Positions 1 to 8,689 of a DNA stretch of 64,000 nt are shown in pieces. Source of the stretch: CAXBMB01 sp052078155. Lineage in GTDB: Bacteria > Pseudomonadota > Alphaproteobacteria > Kiloniellales > DSM-21159. The DNA is taken from positions 2,480,001-2,544,000 of the forward strand of contig JBQJBP010000001.1 in NCBI GenBank assembly GCA_052078155.1, written 5' to 3'. The position numbers were made by a program, and so were the translations under genes. Positions within the stretch are counted from its first letter, which is position 1. Every line of letters begins with the position of its first letter. A model generated the notes under the pieces. The model was given only the letters and a program-made list of their open reading frames with translations, did no database searches and had not been told where the DNA came from.

Positions 1-1
1 G

Positions 2-1264
2 GTGCGCACGGCCTTTCGCGCCATGACGACCGGCCGGCCCGGCTCTGCCCATTTGGCGCTGCCATATGACGTGCAAAAGGCGGCCGTTGACCCCCGGGAT
101 GTCTGGGCTCAGCCGGAACTGGGCCGTTACCCGGCCTGGCGCAGCAGCGGTGATCCGGCAGCGGTGGAGGCGGCACTGGAAGCTCTCCTGTCTGCGAAGA
201 ACCCTGTGATCGTCTGCGGCGGTGGCGTTGTGTTGTCTGGTGCTGAGGCAGAGCTGGAAAAACTGGCGACCCGGCTGAACCTCACCATTGCGACCACCAT
301 CAGCGGCCAGGGCTCCCTGGCTGACAGCCACCCCAACTGCCTGGGGGTGGTTGGCTCCAACGGCGGGGTCCCGGCCACCCGCCAGGTGATTGACGAAGCC
401 GATCTGGTGGTCTTCCTGGGCTGTCGGGCCGGATCCGTCACGACAGAGCGCTGGCGCTCTCCCAAACCCAGCGTCCGGGTGGTTCACTTCGACAGCGACC
501 CCCAGGTGATTTCAGCCGCCTACCAGACAGAGGTGGCGGTGGTGGGCGACTTGCGTCTCTCCCTGGCCAGCCTGAACGCCTTGCTCGATGACGACAAAAG
601 CCTGACAGCAGACTTTGGCGGCCAGAGCCGCGTGGCAGCAGCGAAGAAAGAAAAGTTCGCTCAATTCGATCCCCTGGCTACCAGCGGGGAGACCCCGATC
701 CGGCCGGAAAGAGTGGTGCGGGAACTCAACCGGGTGCTGCCCAGCGATTCCATCATCGTGGCGGACCCGGGCACGCCCTGCCCCTACTTCTCCGGGTTTT
801 ATGAATTTGATCAGCCGGGCCGGCGCTTCATTTCCAACCGGGCTCACGGGGCCCTGGGCTATTCACTGTCTGCAGCCATGGGGGCCCACTATGCACGCCC
901 TGGCGCGAAAACCGTTTCGGTCATGGGCGACGGCTCCTTCGGCTTTACCTCAGGCGAACTGGAAACCGTGGCCCGCAAGCGTCTGCCCATCACCTTTATG
1001 GTCTTTTCCAACTCGGTCTACGGCTGGATCAAGGCCGGGCAGAAAACCGGCTTTGACAAGCGCTACTTCTCCGTCGATTTCACCCGCACAGACCATGCAG
1101 CGGTGGCCGCAGCCTATGGCATCAAATCCTGGCGTGTGGAAGATCCAGACGACCTGCCCAAGGTCCTGGCCGAAGCCACAGAGCATGACGGACCCACACT
1201 GGTGGACGTGATCTCCCAGCCCCTGCAGGATGCCAACGCCCCGGTGAGTGAGTGGATTGCCTGA
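2..1264 (+). CDS. Thiamine-diphosphate-dependent enzyme (acetolactate synthase/decarboxylase family), 5'-truncated by window edge
   Basis: This is the C-terminal 420 residues of a ThDP enzyme; the N-terminal PYR domain lies upstream of the window and the frame is open to base 2. Visible in order are the central TPP_M domain (about residues 45-190) and the ThDP-binding C-terminal domain with the GDG motif at 309-311 and the metal-ligand Asn near 336, the spacing usual for the family. Members condense or decarboxylate 2-oxo acids. The gene is followed after 68 bases by an FAD oxidoreductase and then by TRAP transporter genes, so it probably acts on the 2-oxo acid made from an imported substrate. 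That role is inference. Acetolactate synthase, benzoylformate-type decarboxylase or sulfopyruvate decarboxylase cannot be told apart from this fragment. Confidence 0.85.
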   Translation: MRTAFRAMTTGRPGSAHLALPYDVQKAAVDPRDVWAQPELGRYPAWRSSGDPAAVEAALEALLSAKNPVIVCGGGVVLSGAEAELEKLATRLNLTIATTISGQGSLADSHPNCLGVVGSNGGVPATRQVIDEADLVVFLGCRAGSVTTERWRSPKPSVRVVHFDSDPQVISAAYQTEVAVVGDLRLSLASLNALLDDDKSLTADFGGQSRVAAAKKEKFAQFDPLATSGETPIRPERVVRELNRVLPSDSIIVADPGTPCPYFSGFYEFDQPGRRFISNRAHGALGYSLSAAMGAHYARPGAKTVSVMGDGSFGFTSGELETVARKRLPITFMVFSNSVYGWIKAGQKTGFDKRYFSVDFTRTDHAAVAAAYGIKSWRVEDPDDLPKVLAEATEHDGPTLVDVISQPLQDANAPVSEWIA

Positions 1265-1332
1265 CCAGTTCAGGTTTATCAGTACCTTCCAGAGCCCCTG
1301 ATTAAGGCCACAGCAAAGGACAGAAAACGATC

Positions 1333-2622
1333 ATGCCAGCGGCAGGACAGCAAGCAGGAAACAGCCAGTCATCCTACGATGCGCTGGTGATCGGGGCTGG
1401 CATGATTGGCGTCTCCACCGCCTTGCATCTGCAACGGCGCGGTCTGCGCGTTGCGCTAGTGGATCGACTGGAACCGGGAGAAGGTGCTTCCTTCGGCAAT
1501 GGTGCCATCCTGGCGGCATCTTCGGTGGTGCCGGTCACCACACCCGGCCTGCTGAAACGGGCACCCGGCATGTTGCTGGATAAAGACGGGGCGCTGTTTC
1601 TGCGCTGGTCTTATCTGCCCAAAATGCTGCCCTGGCTGAAAGACTACCTCAGCAACTGCGACCCGGCCCGGGTCTCGCACATCGCCAGGCATCTCTACCC
1701 GCTGATCGGCGACAGCCTGGATGAGCACCGGGCCCTGTCCAATGGCAGCAAAGCCAGCAAATGGGTGCAGCCGTCCCGCTATCTCTTCATCTATCGCAAC
1801 AGGGCCGCCTTTGACGGGGACGCCTATGGCTGGAACCTGCGTCGTGACCTGGGCATCAGCTGGGAAGTCCACGAGGGCCCGGCTGCACGGGAGCTGGAAC
1901 CCGACATCAACCCGGCCTATCAGTGTTTTGTGGCCCTGGAAGATCAGCACGGGTTCATCGGCCTGCCGGACCGCTACATCAAGGATCTGGCAGAGAGCTT
2001 TCAGGAGCTTGGCGGTCAGTATTACCGTGAAGAAGTGACAGGCTTTGACCTGGAGGAAGGACAGATCTGCGGGGTCAGCACCAAAGGCGGGGCCTCCGGC
2101 GGGAAGCTGTCTGCCCGGCAGGTGGTGCTTGCAGCCGGGGCCTGGTCTGCCCGCTTGCTGAAACCCCTGGGGATCAACATTCCGCTGGAAAGCGAGCGGG
2201 GCTATCACGTTCAGCTCTCCAACCCGTCAGCCAAAATCCGCCATCCGCTGATGATCGCCGACGGCAAATTTGTGGCCACCCCCCTGGAACCGGGGCTGCG
2301 GCTGGCAGGACTTGTGGAATTTGGCGGACTGGAAGCGGCGCCCAGCAAGGCCCCCGTGCAAACCCTGCTGCGACGGGCGCAGCAGGTTTTCCCCGGACTG
2401 ACCTATGACAGCTGCAGCGAATGGATGGGCCATCGGCCTGCCCCCAGCGACAGTCTTCCTGTCCTGGGACCGACCCGGCGCTACCCTAATCTGCATCTGG
2501 CCTTTGGCCACCATCATGTAGGACTGACCTCTGGTCCGAAGACCGGTCGGCTGATCGCCGAAGCCATGACCGGCCAGGACAGGGATTTTGATTTTTCCCC
2601 CTATCGCGCTGAGCGATTTTGA
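1333..2622 (+). CDS. FAD-dependent oxidoreductase, DAO/DadA-like
   Basis: A 429-residue flavoprotein with an N-terminal Rossmann FAD motif (VIGAGMIG, Gly 21, 23 and 26), the DAO-family 'LAAGAWS' segment in the middle and a typical C-terminal 'GHHHVGLTSGPKTGRLIAE' FAD-contact region. It most resembles D-amino-acid dehydrogenase small subunits, which oxidise amino or imino acids to 2-oxo acids and pass electrons to the respiratory chain. AAGGA at 1316-1320 precedes the ATG. It sits between a ThDP enzyme and a TRAP transporter on the same strand, which suggests one operon: import, oxidation, then decarboxylation or condensation. The exact substrate (D-amino acid, N-methyl amino acid or hydroxyproline-like) cannot be read from the sequence. 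Confidence 0.88.
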   Translation: MPAAGQQAGNSQSSYDALVIGAGMIGVSTALHLQRRGLRVALVDRLEPGEGASFGNGAILAASSVVPVTTPGLLKRAPGMLLDKDGALFLRWSYLPKMLPWLKDYLSNCDPARVSHIARHLYPLIGDSLDEHRALSNGSKASKWVQPSRYLFIYRNRAAFDGDAYGWNLRRDLGISWEVHEGPAARELEPDINPAYQCFVALEDQHGFIGLPDRYIKDLAESFQELGGQYYREEVTGFDLEEGQICGVSTKGGASGGKLSARQVVLAAGAWSARLLKPLGINIPLESERGYHVQLSNPSAKIRHPLMIADGKFVATPLEPGLRLAGLVEFGGLEAAPSKAPVQTLLRRAQQVFPGLTYDSCSEWMGHRPAPSDSLPVLGPTRRYPNLHLAFGHHHVGLTSGPKTGRLIAEAMTGQDRDFDFSPYRAERF

Positions 2623-2708
2623 GGCAAGACTCTTCGCCTCAGAAAAAAACGAAGCGGAATACAAAAAACAGTAAATCCGTTGAACCAACCAAAACAGGGA
2701 ATGGCATC

Positions 2709-3701
2709 ATGAAAAAGAATTGGATGAAAAGTTCCGCCACAGCCGTGGCACTGGTTCTGGCCGCCAGCCTCTCCGGCACGGCACTTGCCGCTGAAAAGTG
2801 GGATATGCCCATGGCCTATTCTGACGGCAACTTCCACACCCAGAACGGCAAGGCCTTTGCCGATGCGGTGACCCAGGCCACCGGCGGGGAACTGGAAATT
2901 GTTGTCCATGGCGGCGGCTCACTGTTCAAAGGCAACGAAATCAAGCGTGCCGTGCAGACCGGTCAGGCCCCCATTGGCGAGCGCCTGCTGTCCGCTCATC
3001 AGAACGAAAACCCGATCTTCGGTGTCGATTCCGTGCCTTTCATGGCCACGTCTTTTGCGGACTCTGATAAACTCTGGAAAGCATCACGCGAGTCCATTGA
3101 AAAGATCCTGGAAGAACAGAACCTGGTCCTGCTCTATTCCGTTCCCTGGCCGCCCCAGGGCCTCTACTTCAAGAAAGAGGTCAACTCCACCGACGACATG
3201 AAGGGCACCAAGTTCCGCTCTTACAATGCCGCCACAGCCCGTCTGGCTGAACTGTCCGGCATGCTGCCCGTGCAGATCGAAGCCGCTGAACTGAGCCAGG
3301 CCCTGGCCACCGGCGTTGCGGAAGCCTTCGTCTCCTCCGGTTCCACCGGTTACGACCGCAAGGTCTGGGAACAGCTCAGCCACTTCTACGATGTGAAAGC
3401 CTGGCTGCCCCGCAACTATGTCTTCGTCAACAAAGATGCCTGGGACGGTCTGGATGAAAGCACCCAGAACATCGTCAAGGCACTGGCCGGTCTGGCCGAA
3501 CGCGCCGGTACTGCCCGGTCTGAACAGCTGACCGACTGGTATGTGGCGCAGCTGGCCGCCAACGGCATGACCGTGGCGGAAGCCGAAGGCAAACTGCTGA
3601 GCGACCTGCAGGCCATTGGCGCAACCATGTCCAAGGAATGGGCTGACAAAGCCGGTGCCGATGGCGTGGCCATTGTCGATGCTTACAAGGCCATGAAATA
3701 A
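2709..3701 (+). CDS. dctP: TRAP transporter substrate-binding protein, DctP family
   Basis: A 330-residue periplasmic solute receptor. The start at 2709 is chosen over an upstream in-frame codon because AGGGAA lies just before it and translation then begins with a classical signal peptide (KK at residues 2-3, hydrophobic core, cleavage near SGTALAA-E). The body has the DctP-family fold signatures, including the 'GTKFRSYNA' stretch around residue 173 that carries the conserved Arg contacting carboxylate ligands. It is followed by a strong hairpin and then dctQ and dctM, the standard TRAP trio. The ligand is probably an organic or amino acid, consistent with the two upstream enzymes. Confidence 0.93.
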   Translation: MKKNWMKSSATAVALVLAASLSGTALAAEKWDMPMAYSDGNFHTQNGKAFADAVTQATGGELEIVVHGGGSLFKGNEIKRAVQTGQAPIGERLLSAHQNENPIFGVDSVPFMATSFADSDKLWKASRESIEKILEEQNLVLLYSVPWPPQGLYFKKEVNSTDDMKGTKFRSYNAATARLAELSGMLPVQIEAAELSQALATGVAEAFVSSGSTGYDRKVWEQLSHFYDVKAWLPRNYVFVNKDAWDGLDESTQNIVKALAGLAERAGTARSEQLTDWYVAQLAANGMTVAEAEGKLLSDLQAIGATMSKEWADKAGADGVAIVDAYKAMK

Positions 3702-3714
3702 GGCCTGAGGTGAT

Positions 3715-3784
3715 AAAAAGCGGCGGTTTGGCTGAGGAGGCACAGGCACAGACCTGCCCCGGCTGAACCTCCGCTTTTTCTTTT
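3715..3784 (+). terminator. Hairpin with T tract between dctP and dctQ (terminator or attenuator)
   Basis: AAAAAGCGG-C-GGTT (from 3715) pairs with AACC-T-CCGCTTTTT (to about 3779), closing a long loop, and is followed by CTTTT. Placed directly after the binding-protein gene inside the TRAP operon, it probably stops most transcripts so that DctP is made in excess over the membrane subunits; this function is inferred from position. Confidence 0.75.
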
Positions 3785-3872
3785 CCTGCCATTGCCCTGA
3801 ACCGACCTGCGCCCGGCTGATACCCCGCCGACGCCGTTCCGTTCAGCCGGACAAGCCAAGGGAGTTTGCGCC

Positions 3873-4406
3873 ATGGCTGGCACCGCCCAGGTGATCCGAA
3901 AACAACTGGACCGCCTTTACCTATTCTGCGGCATTCTGGCTGCCATCAACCTCTTGTTGATGCTGGGCATCATCTGCGCCCAGATGATCTTCCGCTGGAG
4001 CGGACTGGTCTTCCCCGGCTCGACCAACTACGCCGGGTACTGCATGGCCGCCGCCTCCTTCTTTGCGCTGGCCTATGCCCTCAACCACGGCGCACACATC
4101 CGCGTCAGCCTGCTGCTGACCCATCTGGGGGACAAGCGGCGCTGGGCAGAACTCTGGTGCTTTGGCATCGCCAGTGTCCTGGCGATCCTCTTTGCCTACT
4201 TTGCCATCAAGGCCACCTACGGTTCCTACAAATGGAACGACATCTCCCAGGGACAGGACGCCTGGCCACTGTGGATACCCCAGTTGCCCATGGCAGCCGG
4301 CACCGTGGTGCTGGCCATCGCCCTGCTGGATCACTTCGTTCGTCTCTTGTCCGGCCGCCTTCCCGAACTCGGGGATGCCGCAGCCGAAGACCATCACGTG
4401 GAATAG
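3873..4406 (+). CDS. dctQ: TRAP transporter small permease, DctQ family
   Basis: A 177-residue integral membrane protein with four hydrophobic segments (about residues 18-40, 55-75, 95-115 and 138-158), the expected layout for DctQ. The family partners the large DctM permease and is needed for Na+-driven TRAP uptake. GGGAG at 3860-3864 supports the ATG at 3873. The stop is nine bases before dctM, so the two are surely co-translated. A 267-codon reading frame in another phase over the same DNA is not real. Confidence 0.92.
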   Translation: MAGTAQVIRKQLDRLYLFCGILAAINLLLMLGIICAQMIFRWSGLVFPGSTNYAGYCMAAASFFALAYALNHGAHIRVSLLLTHLGDKRRWAELWCFGIASVLAILFAYFAIKATYGSYKWNDISQGQDAWPLWIPQLPMAAGTVVLAIALLDHFVRLLSGRLPELGDAAAEDHHVE

Positions 4407-4415
4407 GAACCAGTC

Positions 4416-5729
4416 ATGGAACATTTCGCCCTGACCGGCATCTTTCTTTTCGTGCTCTTCCTGATGCTCGGCACCGGTGTCTGGGTCGGCCTGGCCCTGA
4501 TGGGTGTGGCCTGGGTCGGCATGATGCTCTTCACCAGTCGTCCCGCCGGGGACGCCATGATCACCACCATCTGGAGTTCTTCATCCAGCTGGACCCTCAC
4601 CGCCTTACCGCTGTTCATTTGGATGGGCGAGATACTCTTTCGAACGCGATTATCGGAGGACATGTTTAAGGGACTGGCGCCCTGGATGGACAAACTGCCA
4701 GGACGATTGCTGCACACCAACATCGTCGGCTGCACCATTTTTGCCGCTGTTTCCGGTTCCTCGGCTGCCACGCTGACCACCGTCGGAAAGATGTCCATTC
4801 CGGAACTGCGCAAGCGCAAATATCCGGAACATCTGATCATTGGCACCCTCGCCGGGGCTGCCACCCTGGGCCTGATGATCCCGCCGTCACTGACACTGAT
4901 CGTCTACGGCGTGACCATCAACGAGTCCATTTCCAAGCTCTTTCTGGCGGGCATTCTGCCCGGGCTGATGCTGGCCGGTCTCTTTATGGGCTACATCGCC
5001 ATCTGGTCTTTCGTGAAACCGGAGCAGGTTCCGCCACCCGAGCCGAAGACCACCTTCCTGGAGAAGATGAAGGCCTCGCTCTTCCTCATCCCCGTGACCC
5101 TTTTGGTGATGCTGGTCATCGGCTCCATGTATCTGGGCTTTGCCACGGCAACAGAGGCCGCCGCTTTTGGCGTCATCGGGTCCCTGGTTCTGGCAGCCGC
5201 CCAGAAATCCCTGACCTGGAGTACCTTCACGGAGTCTCTGCTGGGGGCCACCCGGACCTCGGCCATGATCGCCCTGATTCTGATGGGGGCCGCCTTCCTG
5301 TCCCTTGCCATGGGCTTCACCGGCCTGCCCCGGACTCTGGCCGCCTGGATTGCCTCTCTGGAGCTGACCCCGGTAACCCTGATCATCGCCCTGACCCTGT
5401 TCTACATTGTCATTGGCTGCTTCCTGGACGGCATTTCTTCAGTGGTGCTGACCATGGCCGTGGTGGAACCCATGATCCGTCAGGCCGGCATCGATGTGAT
5501 CTGGTTTGGCATCTTCATCGTGGTTGTGGTGGAAATGGCGCAGATCACGCCGCCCATTGGCTTCAACCTGTTCGTGCTACAGGGCCTGACAAAGTACGAA
5601 ATCAACTACATCGCCAAGACGGCTGTGCCCATGTTCCTGCTGATGATTGTGATGGTGGCCATCCTGGTGATCTTCCCGGAAATCGCCACCTTCCTGCCGG
5701 ACAACATGCGTCAGGGCCCCGGCGGATAG
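4416..5729 (+). CDS. dctM: TRAP transporter large permease, DctM family
   Basis: A 437-residue polytopic inner-membrane protein with about 12 hydrophobic helices. It shows DctM landmarks such as the 'SGSSAATLTTVGKMSIPEL' region near residue 115, 'GLMIPPSLTLIVYG' after it and 'QITPPIGFNLFVLQG' towards the C-terminus, which line the Na+ and substrate path. It is the transport subunit working with DctQ and the DctP receptor encoded just upstream. The gene ends the operon and is followed by a rho-independent terminator. Confidence 0.95.
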   Translation: MEHFALTGIFLFVLFLMLGTGVWVGLALMGVAWVGMMLFTSRPAGDAMITTIWSSSSSWTLTALPLFIWMGEILFRTRLSEDMFKGLAPWMDKLPGRLLHTNIVGCTIFAAVSGSSAATLTTVGKMSIPELRKRKYPEHLIIGTLAGAATLGLMIPPSLTLIVYGVTINESISKLFLAGILPGLMLAGLFMGYIAIWSFVKPEQVPPPEPKTTFLEKMKASLFLIPVTLLVMLVIGSMYLGFATATEAAAFGVIGSLVLAAAQKSLTWSTFTESLLGATRTSAMIALILMGAAFLSLAMGFTGLPRTLAAWIASLELTPVTLIIALTLFYIVIGCFLDGISSVVLTMAVVEPMIRQAGIDVIWFGIFIVVVVEMAQITPPIGFNLFVLQGLTKYEINYIAKTAVPMFLLMIVMVAILVIFPEIATFLPDNMRQGPGG

Positions 5730-5752
5730 CGAGCTTCCCTCAAAAGGCAAAA

Positions 5753-5790
5753 AAAGGGGCGCGGCTGTTGCAGTTGCGCCCTTTCTCATT
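5753..5790 (+). terminator. Rho-independent terminator after dctM
   Basis: AAAGGGGCGC (5753-5762) pairs with GCGCCCTTT (5776-5784) with one bulged G, followed by a T-rich stretch. It lies 24 bases after the dctM stop and may serve the convergent minus-strand gene as well, because the stem is flanked by an A run on its left. Confidence 0.8.
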
Positions 5791-5813
5791 GTCCGAAACC
5801 CGGCAGCAGAAAA

Positions 5814-6182
5814 TCAGTAGCTGGGAAACCCTACGATCTGCAGGCCACCGGTGGTGTAGGCCGTGCGCAGACGGCAGGTCTCGGCAAACTCAAAAACCAG
5901 CTGTCCCTCCAGTCCCTTCAGGCGCACCCACAGGGCTGTGCCGCGGGGAATGTTGCCCACTCGGATGGTGGTGTAGAGCTGTTCACGCTCAACAGAGGCA
6001 ATCTTGTCCTTGTCGATGCCCTTTTCCGCCAACAGGCGTTCGGCCTGATCGTAACAGGGTTCAGAGGTAATCTTGGTGGGCGGATGATAGAAGGTGTCGG
6101 GATCATTGCCTTGCGGTTTGCAGGCCGCAGGCAACAGCAACGCCAACACACCGGCGGTCAAAAGCCCTGCTTTCATTGCCAT
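5814..6182 (-). CDS. Small exported protein of unknown function, possible lipoprotein
   Basis: A 122-residue protein with a hydrophobic N-terminal export signal (about residues 5-20) ending in LLPAAC. Cys 21 could be lipidated, but Pro at -3 is unusual for a lipobox, so it may instead be cleaved by signal peptidase I. The mature part is short and polar, with two more Cys (about residues 43 and 102) that could pair in the periplasm. No family is recognised. It starts 57 bases downstream of dapE on the same strand and may be co-transcribed with dapD-dapE. Confidence 0.7.
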   Translation of the reverse strand: MAMKAGLLTAGVLALLLPAACKPQGNDPDTFYHPPTKITSEPCYDQAERLLAEKGIDKDKIASVEREQLYTTIRVGNIPRGTALWVRLKGLEGQLVFEFAETCRLRTAYTTGGLQIVGFPSY

Positions 6183-6239
6183 TTCTTCCGCTTCCCTTTT
6201 TCTGAACTGATCCCTGACAAGCCTATCGCCAGCCCGGGC

Positions 6240-7400
6240 TTACTTGAAGTAACCGCTGATCACTTTCTGATAAATCTGTGTCAGCACTTCCAGATCCCCC
6301 ACGGGAATGCGCTCATCCACCTTGTGCATGGTCTGCCCGACCAGACCAAACTCAGCCACCTGGGCATAGTCTTTGATGAAACGGGCGTCCGACGTGCCGC
6401 CGGTGGTAGACAGCTCAGGGGTACGCCCGGTGGTTTCTTCCACGGCTTTGACGATCAGATCACTCAAGGTACCGGGCAGGCACAAGAAGGATTCCCCGGA
6501 AACCTTGATCTGCAGGTCATAGTTTCCGCCAACCTTGTCAAAGGTCTCCCGCAGCCATTTTTCCAGACTGGCGCCACTGTGGCTGTCGTTAAACCGGATG
6601 TTGAAGGCTGCAGAGGCCGTTGCCGGAATGACATTGGTCGCCGGATTGCCCACATCGACCGTGGAAATCTGCAGCGTGGAGGGCTGGAAATGCTCCGTGC
6701 CCTCATCCAAAGGCTGAGCTGTAATGGCGTTGAGCATGGGCACCAGATGATGCAGGGGGTTGTCCGCCAGATGAGGGTAGGCCGTGTGCCCCTGGACACC
6801 CTTGACCGTCAGCCAGCCGGTCAGTGATCCCCGGCGGCCAATCTTGATCATGTCCCCCAGATCCTGCGGATTGGTGGGTTCCCCCACCAGGCAGTGATCC
6901 AGCTTCTCGCCCTTTTCCTCCAGCCACTGCAGCATCTTTTTGGTGCCGTTGACCGAAGGGCCTTCTTCATCACCGGTAATCAGCAGAGAGATCGACCCGG
7001 CCGGGGTTCCCTCTTCAGCCAGATGACGGGACACGGCGGCCACAAAAGCCGCGACAGCCCCTTTCATATCCGCCGCCCCCCGGCCAAAGAGCCAGCCGTC
7101 TTTCACCTCTCCGTCAAAGGGCCCGGCAGTCCAGGCGGCTTCGTCCCCCACCGGCACCACATCCGTGTGCCCGGCAAAACAGAAGTTGGGACCTTCCGTG
7201 CCCAGGCGGGCATAGAGGTTGTCCACATCATCGGTGCCTTCTTCGGAAAAAGGCAGGCGATGACAGACAAAGCCCAGCGTCTCCAGCTCTTCCTGCAGCA
7301 AATCCAAAGCCCCGCCTTCCAGAGGGGTGACAGAAGGGCAGCGGATCAAACGCTGGGTCAGATCCAGGGGATCAAGCAGCTGAACGGTCGTGTCGGACAT
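6240..7400 (-). CDS. dapE: Succinyl-diaminopimelate desuccinylase
   Basis: A 386-residue M20-family metallohydrolase that removes succinate from N-succinyl-LL-2,6-diaminopimelate in lysine and peptidoglycan precursor synthesis. Di-zinc ligands are visible in FAGHTDVVP (about residues 74-82), in 'GRGAADMKG' with its Asp, in the catalytic 'TGDEEGPS' Glu pair and in the late 'MHKVDERI' His. Length and motif order match DapE. It lies downstream of dapD on the same strand, separated by a hairpin, and is followed by a small exported protein. Confidence 0.95.
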   Translation of the reverse strand: MSDTTVQLLDPLDLTQRLIRCPSVTPLEGGALDLLQEELETLGFVCHRLPFSEEGTDDVDNLYARLGTEGPNFCFAGHTDVVPVGDEAAWTAGPFDGEVKDGWLFGRGAADMKGAVAAFVAAVSRHLAEEGTPAGSISLLITGDEEGPSVNGTKKMLQWLEEKGEKLDHCLVGEPTNPQDLGDMIKIGRRGSLTGWLTVKGVQGHTAYPHLADNPLHHLVPMLNAITAQPLDEGTEHFQPSTLQISTVDVGNPATNVIPATASAAFNIRFNDSHSGASLEKWLRETFDKVGGNYDLQIKVSGESFLCLPGTLSDLIVKAVEETTGRTPELSTTGGTSDARFIKDYAQVAEFGLVGQTMHKVDERIPVGDLEVLTQIYQKVISGYFK

Positions 7401-7426
7401 GATGGATTGGTGCCTTAAAACAAGAA

Positions 7427-7462
7427 AAGAGCCACCCCGGCGACAGGGCGGCTCTCTTTTAG
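7427..7462 (-). terminator. Hairpin terminator between dapD and dapE
   Basis: AGAGCC-A-CCC and GGGCGGCTCT pair around a short loop (7433-7458), flanked by A's on one side and T's on the other, so it can terminate in both directions. On the minus strand it follows dapD by about 135 bases, implying that dapE has at least partial independent expression. Confidence 0.65.
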
Positions 7463-7594
7463 CTTTTCAGCGGCTCTTTTCCAAGCTCTGGAAAAGGATA
7501 CCGTTCAAAAGGGAAGCTGATTGCCTTCAGGCGCCACGCAGGCTGTGCGGCGCGTGCGCGGAACCAGGTCTCGCAAGAGACCGAGCACTCCGCC

Positions 7595-8452
7595 TTAATC
7601 CCGCAACAGATCGTTGACGGAAGTTTTGGAGCGGGTCTGGGCATCCACGCGCTTGACGATCACCGCACAGGCCAGGCTCGGGCCAGGTGTTCCGTCAGGC
7701 AGCGGCTTGCCTGGCAGCGAACCAGGGACAACCACAGAGTAAGGCGGCACTTCACCGACAAAGATCTCACCGGTGTTGCGGTCAATGATCTTGGACGTGG
7801 CGCTGATGAAAACGCCCATGGAAAGCACAGAGCCTTCGCGCACGATGACGCCTTCCACCACCTCTGAACGGGCCCCGATGAAGCAGTTGTCTTCAATGAT
7901 CACAGGACCGGCCTGCAGGGGTTCCAGAACGCCACCGATGCCCACACCTCCGGACAGGTGCACGTTCTTGCCGATCTGGGCGCAGGACCCAACGGTGGCC
8001 CAGGTGTCGACCATGGTGCCGCTGTCCACATGGGCACCCAGGTTAACAAATGAGGGCATCAGGATCACACCAGGGGCAATGTAGGCACTGTGGCGCACGG
8101 TGCAGTTCGGCACAGCACGGAACCCTGCTTCCCGGAAACGGGCTTCATCCCAGCCGGCAAATTTGCTGGGCACCTTGTCAAACCAGGAGGCATCCCCGGC
8201 AACGGCATCGCCCGGACCGCCGGGCATGACGCGCATGTCGTTCAGGCGGAACGACAGCAGCACGGCTTTCTTGAGCCACTGGTTGACGGTCCAGTTGCCG
8301 TCTTCTCCCTTTTCGGCCACACGGTAGCTGCCGTTGTCCAGGCCATTCAAAGCGGCGTTCACCGCATCACGCACATCACCGGTGGTGTCGAGGGAGATGT
8401 TGTCCCGGTCGTCCCAGGCAGCCTCTACGGTGGTTTTCAGGGCGTCAGTCAT
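7595..8452 (-). CDS. dapD: 2,3,4,5-tetrahydropyridine-2,6-dicarboxylate N-succinyltransferase
   Basis: A 285-residue acyltransferase that uses succinyl-CoA to succinylate tetrahydrodipicolinate in the succinylase branch of lysine/DAP synthesis. An alpha-helical N-terminal domain is followed by a left-handed beta-helix with hexapeptide repeats from about residue 105 to 210, with signatures such as 'VNLGAHVDSGTMVDTWATVG' and 'IEDNCFIGARSEVVEG'. AAGGGA precedes the ATG at 8452. The product passes through DapC to the DapE encoded downstream. Confidence 0.96.
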   Translation of the reverse strand: MTDALKTTVEAAWDDRDNISLDTTGDVRDAVNAALNGLDNGSYRVAEKGEDGNWTVNQWLKKAVLLSFRLNDMRVMPGGPGDAVAGDASWFDKVPSKFAGWDEARFREAGFRAVPNCTVRHSAYIAPGVILMPSFVNLGAHVDSGTMVDTWATVGSCAQIGKNVHLSGGVGIGGVLEPLQAGPVIIEDNCFIGARSEVVEGVIVREGSVLSMGVFISATSKIIDRNTGEIFVGEVPPYSVVVPGSLPGKPLPDGTPGPSLACAVIVKRVDAQTRSKTSVNDLLRD

Positions 8453-8689
8453 TTGGGTCCCTTCCCAGTCTCATCGCGCCTTTTCGATCGCCTGACCTCT
8501 GTTTGCGTGGTGTGAAACACGGCAGAGAATGCAGATCGGCAAGGTCATTGTTATGCAGTCGGCGGCGAAGATGCGACAGACCGGGCGGCAGGTCAATTGC
8601 AGGGACGGTCATAGCTGCGCTGATCGCGTCATTTGTTGGCTCAACTACCACCAGCACGCCGCTTTGCCATCAACGGACACTGGGAGGTC

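Noticed and set aside
3866..4669. 267-codon frame overlapping dctQ and dctM
   Set aside because: dctQ and dctM have correct lengths, membrane helices and ribosome sites; this frame is out of phase and rich in His/Arg without homology.
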